64,000 nt of DNA from Imperialibacter roseus (GTDB taxonomy: Bacteria; Bacteroidota; Bacteroidia; Cytophagales; Cyclobacteriaceae): NCBI RefSeq assembly GCF_032999765.1, contig NZ_CP136051.1:496001-560000 (forward strand), read 5' to 3'. A program made the translations under genes and the position numbers. Every line of letters begins with the position of its first letter. Position 1 is the stretch's first letter. The notes below the pieces were generated by a model. The model did no database searches and was not told the origin of the DNA. It worked only from the letters and a program-made list of their open reading frames with translations. Of this stretch, positions 16,033 to 22,747 are shown one piece after another.

Positions 16033-16086
16033 CGGGTCACAGACCCTATGATAGACCTTCGGAATTTCAAATTCCGAAGAGCGGGT
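16033..16086 (+). repeat. Palindromic element E4 (best-preserved copy)
   Basis: Two adjacent hairpins: gggtc (16034-16038) / gaccc (16042-16046), then cttcggaattt (16057-16067) / aaattccgaag (16069-16079) with a one-base gap, followed by agcgggtg. It lies between the convergent ATPase and DHFR-fold genes. Its second hairpin is near-perfect, which suggests recent spread or selection on the stem. Confidence 0.75.
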
Positions 16087-16091
16087 GCATG

Positions 16092-16646
16092 TTAATTTCT
16101 CTTCACCTCGTACCACAGCTCCACCATGCCATTCTTGTAAGCAGTGACGTCCTTGAGGTGCAGGGGCTGCTCCACGCCTATGTAGTCAAAAAACAAGAGC
16201 CCTTCTCCCAATAGCATCGACTTTACTGTAACGATGATTTCGTCAACTAGTCTGGCCCGAAGCAAGTCCCGGGCTATGACAGCGCCACCTACCACCCAGA
16301 TGTTTTTGTAGGCGGGCTTCAGCCGATCAGTGACCAGCTTTTCAAGGTTGCCTTTATAAAAAGAGACATTCACCCTGGCGGACTTCAGCGGTCGCCTGGT
16401 GAGGACTATTACCGGCTTATTTCCGTAGGGCCAGCCCAGTGCCAGGGCATGTTCATAGGTTTTAGCACCCATTACATAGCAGTCGATGCCCTCGAGAAAG
16501 GTTGTGATTTGTTCGTCAGTTAGGTCGATACCCCTTTCATACGTATCAGGCGTTTCAATCCACGACACGTCGTTGTCCTTTCTGGCAATAAAGCCGTCGA
16601 GGCTGGAGACCATGTGTAGGGTGACTTTGGACGGGGTGGAGCTCAT
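16092..16646 (-). CDS. Dihydrofolate reductase-fold / RibD C-terminal domain protein
   Basis: 184 residues. Begins KVTLHMVSSLDGFIARKDNDVSWIE, followed by YVMGAKTYEHAL, KPVIVLTRR and NIWVVGGAVIARDLL, the RibD-C/DHFR-fold pattern seen in the YyaP/YwjB group. These bind NADPH-like cofactors, but most are not the true folate enzyme. Their substrate is usually unknown. Cytosolic. It follows the minus-strand gene at 16653 by 6 bp, so the two are likely co-transcribed. Confidence 0.85.
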   Translation of the reverse strand: MSSTPSKVTLHMVSSLDGFIARKDNDVSWIETPDTYERGIDLTDEQITTFLEGIDCYVMGAKTYEHALALGWPYGNKPVIVLTRRPLKSARVNVSFYKGNLEKLVTDRLKPAYKNIWVVGGAVIARDLLRARLVDEIIVTVKSMLLGEGLLFFDYIGVEQPLHLKDVTAYKNGMVELWYEVKRN

Positions 16647-16652
16647 TTCTTT

Positions 16653-17288
16653 CTATTTGACCTTTAGCCGTATCACATAAATGGAGTCTGTGGAGAAAAT
16701 ATGAATACTGTTGCTGCTAAGGGTAAAGCCAGCATTAAAAAGCTCTTCAGCACTCATCATGCTGAGCGAATCGACGGTTGCTTGGTCAAGTTTGCCCTCG
16801 TACATATAGGGAAGGCCATTGCTCAGCTGGCGTGACTTAGTCAAAACTGTGGAGGACTTCGCTTGCAGCGTCCGCTTCATGTCATGCTTGGTTGTGAGGA
16901 GCTTGGTGAGCGTGAGTGAGGTACTGCTCAGTTCAGTCAGCGAAAATATTCCCCCAAAGTTAAGCTTGTCCTGATCGGCCTTGTCGTCAAACGTATGCTC
17001 GATATACTTGTCGTCGATCACTTTCCAGCTGCCGAAGGATCCATTGTAGAAAAACTTTCCGTTGGGATAATAGCTCAGCGAAACATTCATTGGCGAGGGA
17101 AGTGTGTGGCCTTTGTTCTCGGTGGCATCTTCAAATACCCTCCAGTAGCCACCGGTCAAAGTAGCTAAAGCCTGATCGTTGAGCATGATGGCGTCAGGGT
17201 TACTGAGTTTGAAGCTCTTAGGCTGTGCGATAGCGGAAGTCAACAAAAGATAACAGGCGGCAGAGAAAAAATACTTTACAGCTTTCAT
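16653..17288 (-). CDS. Secreted protein of unknown function
   Basis: 211 residues from ATG 17288, chosen because it starts a clean signal peptide (MKAVKYFFSAACYLLLTSAIAQ). A longer start at 17318 would spoil it. The mature part contains LTGGYWRVFED, SLSYYPNGKFFYNGSFGSWKVIDDKYIEH in outline. This looks like a lipocalin-like or DUF4488-like small beta-barrel, but I do not recognise the family with confidence. Six bases upstream of the DHFR-fold gene. Confidence 0.65.
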   Translation of the reverse strand: MKAVKYFFSAACYLLLTSAIAQPKSFKLSNPDAIMLNDQALATLTGGYWRVFEDATENKGHTLPSPMNVSLSYYPNGKFFYNGSFGSWKVIDDKYIEHTFDDKADQDKLNFGGIFSLTELSSTSLTLTKLLTTKHDMKRTLQAKSSTVLTKSRQLSNGLPYMYEGKLDQATVDSLSMMSAEELFNAGFTLSSNSIHIFSTDSIYVIRLKVK

Positions 17289-17730
17289 GACATAGCGGGT
17301 AAGTTGCAAAAATGCCAATGCTAACGGTTCGTCCGACAGGTGGCTTTCATGTAACTAAAATAAACATTCTTTGCGCTCGGGGTTCATTTTTCTTGCAAAA
17401 TCTAACCAGCGCAGTGACTGGTGAAGACACCGACGCTGTCAGGAAGAAATAGAAATGCAGACAAGTTAATGTGCGGCGAAGCATACAAGTACATGTAAAA
17501 GAACACCAATGCCAGTATTGGAATGTTTTTCAAGCTGTGGTTTAATTTACGGTAATCACCACATTTCCCTTTTTGCCAGCCAAAGACCATTGAAACGCTC
17601 CATTTTCTGCAAATCGTGAACAAGGAAAATAATTCCGACAATTAGTTCCTATCATTTTCGTGTTTCGGGTTTGTCTCCTACATTTGCTATTATTTGTAAT
17701 AAGTCTAAATAATAATAAGACAAATAAAGG
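17289..17730. other. 442-bp divergent intergenic region upstream of xusA
   Basis: No convincing gene. A minus-strand frame of 79 codons (17402-17641) has no recognisable content and crosses a likely promoter region. The right end holds an operator-like inverted repeat described separately. Otherwise nothing structured was seen. Confidence 0.6.
17690..17727 (+). promoter_or_regulatory. Candidate operator of the xus operon
   Basis: ttatttgt (17690-17697) and acaaataa (17720-17727) form an 8-bp inverted repeat with a 22-base A+T-rich centre containing aataagtc and aataataagac. It ends three bases before the xusA ATG. Iron operons are normally Fur-controlled, so a Fur-type site is plausible. The match to the classical Fur box is loose, and this is inference. 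Confidence 0.35.
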
Positions 17731-20118
17731 ATGACGAGACTGGTACTTGTATGGATGTTAGCTTGTTGCACACAGGCCGTGTGGGGCCAGGCTTTCGAAG
17801 GTCATGCCACCATCACAGGGAAGGTCACCTCTGCGTCGGGTGAAGAGATGGCAGGAGCCAGTGTGTTATTGAAAGGTACCACCACGGGAACTGTGACAAG
17901 TGTGGGTGGCAGTTTCGAAATCGCCCACATTGCAGCCGGATCTTATGTGCTTCAGGCTCATCTGCTGGGGTTTGAGGGGTTTGAGAAAGAGGTGAGATTG
18001 GCGGCTGGTCAACGTTTGAGGATTGATATCACGCTTGAGGAGGCCAGCTATGAGCTTGACAATTTGGAAATAGTGGGCAAATCGGAAAGCACCGAGGTTC
18101 GTGAGCTGCCCTATGCCGTGTCGGTAATAAATACGAAAAATTTATACAACAGCACTTCCAATGCCAAAGAGGTGCTCAACCGTGTGCCTGGTGTGAGGGC
18201 CAGGGAAGACGGCGGCGTTGGCTCCAACCTGAGCTTTACGCTCAACGGCTTTTCCGGTGATCAGGTGAAGTTCTTCCTGGACGGCATCCCTATGGACAAC
18301 TATGGGTCGTCACTCAGCCTCAACAATATTCCCGTCAACACCATAGAGCGCATAGAGGTTTACAAAGGCGTGGTGCCGGTGTGGCTGGGTACCGATGCCC
18401 TTGGTGGTGCAGTGAACATTGTATCGAACAAGCGCCACAACTTTATTGATGCTTCCTATTCTCTGGGGTCGTTCAATACGCATTTGGTGTCGCTGAATGG
18501 CGCTTATACGCACCCACAAAATGGATTTACCGTAAGGGCAAATGCCAATGTCAACTACTCCGACAACAGCTACCGGGTGTGGGTGCCGGTAAAGGAGGGG
18601 AACAACATTGTGGATTCGGCTAATGTGAGAAGGTTCCACGACCAGTACCGCTCGGGTGTGGTGAAGCTGGAAGCTGGGGTCGTCAATAAGCCCTATGCCG
18701 ACAACCTGCTGCTGGGGCTGATGGTATCGGGCAACGACAAGGAAGTGCAGACGGGCGCCACGATGAACAGCGTGTATGGAGGGATCTTGAGAAACAGCCA
18801 ATCGGTTATTCCCTCGCTGAAATACAACAAGGAAAACCTGCTGGTAAAAGGATTTAACCTAAGCTTGAATAGCGCTTTTAATGCGACAAAAAGCCAGGTG
18901 ATTGACACTTTGAGAGGAGTAACTTACAATTGGCTGGGCGACACCACCTATACTCCCAATTCCAACGATGGCGAGTTGTCACGGACTTTTACCACGCTGA
19001 CCGACGGTGAGTTCAACAGTCAGGTCAACGCCGGTTATATCATCAATACCCAACATTCACTGGCCTTTAACCATTCTTTTTCTCACTTCGAAAGAGAGGT
19101 GTTTGACAGAGAAAACCCTGACAGAATCGAAAATCGGTTTCCTAAGGCCATCAACAAGCAGGTGATGGGACTGGCTTACAAATTCGACGCCAGCGAAAAG
19201 TGGAGCACCACCGTGTTTGGCAAGTTTTACCTGCTGAAAGCTGCCACGAGTAAGCAGTTCGACTTTGGGCTGCCGACCCAGCGGACGGAGGCTACTGAAA
19301 GTAGAAAACAAAACCTGGGTTATGGACTGGCCAGTACTTATTTCTTATTGCCCAAACTTCAGATGAAAGTTTCCTACGAACACACCTACCGCATGCCCTG
19401 GGCAACTGAGATTTTTGGAGATGGTCTGTTTGTGCAGCCCAACCCCGACCTGGGGCCAGAGCAGAGCGACAACCTGAACCTGGGAGCGGCCTACCAGTTC
19501 ACACTCAAGCGCCACAACCAACTCACGCTCGAGAGCAGCTTTGTTTATCGGGAGTCGAAGGATCTGATATACCAGGTGGTGAGAGTGGCGAGCCCGGAAA
19601 CGTATTACGAGAACCTGGCCCAAACGAAGGTGGTGGGTATGGAAGGCAGTGTGAGCTACCAGTGGAAAAAGTTGTTGAGGGTGGGTGGAAATGTCACCTT
19701 TCAGGACATTACCGACCAGGCCGATTCGGTGTACAATGAATCTTACACCAACACAGGCTACCAAAGGAATTTCCAAAAGGGATACCGGCTGCCCAACACC
19801 CCTTATTTTTTCGGACATGCCTTTGCAGGCTTAACGTTTCAAAACGTAGCGGGCAAAGGGTCTTCTTTGAATGCGAATTACTATTTCAATTTCGTTCAGA
19901 AGTATTTCTTAAGCTGGGCTGAGCTGGGCTCCAGAGACACCAAGAAAGTCATTCCGCAGCAGGCTTCCCACGACGTGGAGCTGTCTCTAAGCCTCAGAGA
20001 GAGCAAATACAATATTTCGCTGGAATGCAGGAACCTGGCCAATGCCAGGCTGTACGACAAATACTATTTGCAGAAACCGGGAAGGGCATTCTACCTGAAG
20101 CTCAGGTATACACTTTAA
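17731..20118 (+). CDS. xusA: TonB-dependent outer-membrane receptor, XusA-like
   Basis: 795 residues: signal peptide (1-19), a carboxypeptidase-regulatory-like domain (about 25-110, ITGKVTSASGEEMAGASVLLKG), a plug domain (SVINTKNLYNSTSNAKEVLNRVPGVR in outline, then LDGIPMDNYG and GTDALGGAVNIVS), and a 22-strand barrel ending in an aromatic-rich strand (FYLKLRYTL). Followed by a DUF4374 lipoprotein and a PepSY protein on the same strand. That order matches the Bacteroides XusABC xenosiderophore system, so the cargo is probably an iron-siderophore complex. It uses proton-motive force through TonB. Confidence 0.85.
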   Translation: MTRLVLVWMLACCTQAVWGQAFEGHATITGKVTSASGEEMAGASVLLKGTTTGTVTSVGGSFEIAHIAAGSYVLQAHLLGFEGFEKEVRLAAGQRLRIDITLEEASYELDNLEIVGKSESTEVRELPYAVSVINTKNLYNSTSNAKEVLNRVPGVRAREDGGVGSNLSFTLNGFSGDQVKFFLDGIPMDNYGSSLSLNNIPVNTIERIEVYKGVVPVWLGTDALGGAVNIVSNKRHNFIDASYSLGSFNTHLVSLNGAYTHPQNGFTVRANANVNYSDNSYRVWVPVKEGNNIVDSANVRRFHDQYRSGVVKLEAGVVNKPYADNLLLGLMVSGNDKEVQTGATMNSVYGGILRNSQSVIPSLKYNKENLLVKGFNLSLNSAFNATKSQVIDTLRGVTYNWLGDTTYTPNSNDGELSRTFTTLTDGEFNSQVNAGYIINTQHSLAFNHSFSHFEREVFDRENPDRIENRFPKAINKQVMGLAYKFDASEKWSTTVFGKFYLLKAATSKQFDFGLPTQRTEATESRKQNLGYGLASTYFLLPKLQMKVSYEHTYRMPWATEIFGDGLFVQPNPDLGPEQSDNLNLGAAYQFTLKRHNQLTLESSFVYRESKDLIYQVVRVASPETYYENLAQTKVVGMEGSVSYQWKKLLRVGGNVTFQDITDQADSVYNESYTNTGYQRNFQKGYRLPNTPYFFGHAFAGLTFQNVAGKGSSLNANYYFNFVQKYFLSWAELGSRDTKKVIPQQASHDVELSLSLRESKYNISLECRNLANARLYDKYYLQKPGRAFYLKLRYTL

Positions 20119-20156
20119 TCAATTTCAACAAACACAAATAGTCAAAACAGAAGGAT

Positions 20157-21374
20157 ATGTTTTCTAAAAATCAATTCAAGCCATGGGCTATGCCGGCACT
20201 GATCTTAAGTGCGGCCATTTTCTTCACAGGATGCGGTGGGTCGGACGATCCCGAACCGGAAGAAACAGAGAGTCCGTTTGTGGTATCGCTGGCGATTCAG
20301 GGCAGCGACAATGGATTCACTTACTATTCCGTGCCTTTCAGTGATGTGATGACAGGCTCACTTTCGGCAGTAGGCCAGGGCATTGAGCAGCCGGGCTACT
20401 ACGACTTTACCCAAATCGGCAGCACCATTTACAGCATTGGTGGCCTCGACGATGTGAATGTGGTGGGTATCTCGAAAAATGAAGATGGCTCTCTGGAGCA
20501 GGTTGGCGATATTTCCTTTGTTAATAGTCTGTCGGACATCATCAAAGCGGACGATAATACGCTGGTGGCCCTGGAGCTTTCGGCAACTTCTGATCAGGTA
20601 AAGTTCCATACCATTGACATCAATTCGGTCGCTGTCAAATCAACCGTATCACGTCCTGTGTCTGACCTGGTGTCTGAGTATTCTGCTGCCTATGGGGGCA
20701 TGAGAATCAGTGGTGATTATCTGTACCTGGCGTACTATGTGAGCGACCCCACTACCTACAACACCCCTTCTACTGAGCAAGCTGAAGTAGCTGTGTATTC
20801 TTATCCAGCCTTCGAATTTCAGAAAATAATGACCGACTCCAGGGTAGGGCCTATTGGTGGCTTCAATGTAAAGGCGGGCTTGATCAAAGACGAAAAAGGA
20901 GATGTGTACGCCTTGTCGCATTCCAATCCTGCCAATGGCTATAGCCAAACTACAAAGAGTGCTGGTATTCTTAAAATTGAGAGTGGAGCCACAGCCTTCG
21001 ACGAGGAGTATTTTCTCGACATTGAGGAGCTGACTGGCGGCAAAACCACTGCCCACCTCATGTACCTTGGCGATGGCAAGGCTTTTGCCGAAATCAATAT
21101 GGCTGACCGTGCCGATCAGGCAAGATGGTCTGACGGCCCTTTGCGGTCGGCGGTGATCGATCTTTACGCCAAAACCGTCACCTACATCAGCGGAGTGCCT
21201 GAGCATGCAGGGCAGGGTCGCCGACTGGCAGCAGTGCACGACGGCGACTTCGTGTATATGTGCGTTCCTGAGGCTACGGGCATTTTCGTGTACAAAATGG
21301 ATGTGAAAAACTTCACCGCAACCAAAGGTGCAGAGGTAGAAGCAAACTTCGTCGCTGGATTCTTCAAGCTATAA
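20157..21374 (+). CDS. xusB: DUF4374 surface lipoprotein, XusB-like siderophore binder
   Basis: 405 residues. Lipobox FTGC with Cys26 followed by an acidic spacer (GGSDDPEPEETE), typical of surface-exposed Bacteroidota lipoproteins. The body has repeated beta-propeller-like stretches, e.g. YYDFTQIGSTIYSIGGLDD and ALSHSNPANGYSQTTKSAGILKI. XusB of Bacteroides thetaiotaomicron is a DUF4374 lipoprotein that captures iron-bound enterobactin-type siderophores for XusA. The ligand here is inferred from that homology and gene order. Starts 38 bp after xusA. Confidence 0.8.
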   Translation: MFSKNQFKPWAMPALILSAAIFFTGCGGSDDPEPEETESPFVVSLAIQGSDNGFTYYSVPFSDVMTGSLSAVGQGIEQPGYYDFTQIGSTIYSIGGLDDVNVVGISKNEDGSLEQVGDISFVNSLSDIIKADDNTLVALELSATSDQVKFHTIDINSVAVKSTVSRPVSDLVSEYSAAYGGMRISGDYLYLAYYVSDPTTYNTPSTEQAEVAVYSYPAFEFQKIMTDSRVGPIGGFNVKAGLIKDEKGDVYALSHSNPANGYSQTTKSAGILKIESGATAFDEEYFLDIEELTGGKTTAHLMYLGDGKAFAEINMADRADQARWSDGPLRSAVIDLYAKTVTYISGVPEHAGQGRRLAAVHDGDFVYMCVPEATGIFVYKMDVKNFTATKGAEVEANFVAGFFKL

Positions 21375-21387
21375 TATTTGAACTGCC

Positions 21388-21418
21388 AACCTCCGGCCTG
21401 GTGGGCAGGCCGGAGGTT
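21388..21418 (+). terminator. Strong hairpin between xusB and xusC
   Basis: aacctccggcctg (21388-21400) and caggccggaggtt (21406-21418), a 13-bp G+C-rich stem with a 5-base loop, followed by a weak U-rich stretch (gttgctgatctt). It may reduce read-through into xusC or protect the xusAB message. Confidence 0.6.
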
Positions 21419-21438
21419 GTTGCTGATCTTGACTGTCG

Positions 21439-22638
21439 ATGAAAAACAAAAAAAGGAAGGCTAAAAACAAAAGTGCCATCAGGCGGCTTAACGATTGGCT
21501 GCACCTCTGGCTGGGGCTGACTTCCGGAGTCATTGTTTTAGTGGTGAGCCTTACCGGGTGCATCTATGTTTTTCAGCAAGACATAAAAGATGCACTGGAA
21601 CCATGGCGTTTTGTAGAGGCGCAGGATCAACCTTATGCTCCTCCCAGTCAGCTGCTCGACACGGCTCAAGCTTATATGCCTGGTGCGAAGGCTACCGGCT
21701 TGACTTATGCCACCCGGAAGGGTGCTGCAGCGGTTGGTTTTTCCTCTTTTGAAGAAGGGAAACGCAGCTTTACGGTCGTTTTTATGAATCCGTATACCGC
21801 TGGGTTTCTCCGGAAGCAGCAGACCATTGGTAGCGGGCAGTTTGATTTTTTTCGTTTCATCATCGATGGGCACCGTGCACTCTGGCTGCCCTATGAGATT
21901 GGCCGACCGATTGTTGGCGTTGCCACTTTGGTCTTTCTGGTTTTGCTCGTGACTGGTCTGGTCATGTGGTGGCCTAAAAACAGAAAGAAGGCAGAAATGA
22001 AAAAGGGGCTTACGATAAGATGGAACGCCAGTTTTAAGCGGGTTAACTATGATTTGCACAATGTGGTGGGTTTCTATAGCCTGATATTGGCACTGGTGCT
22101 GGGCATCACAGGCCTGGTGTACAGCTTTGAGTGGTTTGCCGATGGACTCTATTATGTGACATCGGGAGGAGAGAGCCGACCCGAGCACAGTCACCCTCAC
22201 TCCGATGTATCGAAGGCTGGCCTCGTACAACATAATGATAGCATTTCACCATTAGATCGAGCCTGGTACAAAGCCGTGGCGCTGGAGCCTGATGCACAGG
22301 GGTGGTATATGACACCTATCCTCAGCGATGAAGACGATGCGATTGAGCTAATTGCCTATCAGGATGATGGGGCATTCTATAACCACAATACTTATTTTTA
22401 TGACCGATACACACTGGAGCCTTACCGCACCCGGGGAGACAGGTTTGTGGAGGCAGGCTTTGCCGATCAGCTGGCCATGCTGAACTACGATATGCACGTG
22501 GGGGTGGCATTGGGTTTGCCCGGAAAAATACTGGCTTTCTTTGTCAGTTTGATTTGTGCGAGCTTGCCAGTCACCGGGTTTATGGTGTGGTTGAACAAAA
22601 AGAAGAAATCAAAAAAGCGGGAAAAGATTCGGCCTTAG
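21439..22638 (+). CDS. xusC: PepSY-domain inner-membrane protein, XusC-like iron reductase
   Basis: 399 residues with a basic N-terminus and four transmembrane helices (first near SGVIVLVVSLTGCIYVFQ, then VGVATLVFLVLLVTGLVMWW, VVGFYSLILALVLGITGLVYSF and ILAFFVSLICASLPVTGFMVW). Histidines in or near helices (LNDWLHLWLGLTSG, DGHRALWLP, NYDLHNVVGFYS, YDMHVG) could bind haem. The PepSY-TM family includes siderophore-iron reductases such as FhuF-like partners and XusC, which release ferrous iron. Third gene of the xus cluster, after the hairpin at 21388-21418. Confidence 0.82.
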   Translation: MKNKKRKAKNKSAIRRLNDWLHLWLGLTSGVIVLVVSLTGCIYVFQQDIKDALEPWRFVEAQDQPYAPPSQLLDTAQAYMPGAKATGLTYATRKGAAAVGFSSFEEGKRSFTVVFMNPYTAGFLRKQQTIGSGQFDFFRFIIDGHRALWLPYEIGRPIVGVATLVFLVLLVTGLVMWWPKNRKKAEMKKGLTIRWNASFKRVNYDLHNVVGFYSLILALVLGITGLVYSFEWFADGLYYVTSGGESRPEHSHPHSDVSKAGLVQHNDSISPLDRAWYKAVALEPDAQGWYMTPILSDEDDAIELIAYQDDGAFYNHNTYFYDRYTLEPYRTRGDRFVEAGFADQLAMLNYDMHVGVALGLPGKILAFFVSLICASLPVTGFMVWLNKKKKSKKREKIRP

Positions 22639-22697
22639 CCAATACACGACCAAGCAAAAAAATGAAGAGTTTGCAAACGGTTGGGTTCAAAGGAAAA

Positions 22698-22725
22698 AGA
22701 AAGGCCATCGTCAGATGGCCTTTCT
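22698..22725. terminator. Bidirectional terminator between convergent genes
   Basis: agaaaggccatc (22698-22709) and gatggcctttct (22714-22725), a 12-bp stem with a 4-base loop, flanked by an A-rich tract on the left and a U-rich tract on the right. It serves both xusC (plus) and the M16 peptidase gene (minus). Confidence 0.85.
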
Positions 22726-22747
22726 TTTCAGGTATTTTTGATGTCTG

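Noticed and set aside
16033-16086. Integron attC site
   Set aside because: The element is a double hairpin but lacks the GTTRRRY and RYYYAAC core sites, and there is no integrase in the window.
17402-17641. Minus-strand frame of 79 codons upstream of xusA
   Set aside because: No family pattern, an odd composition, and it sits in the promoter region of two divergent genes.
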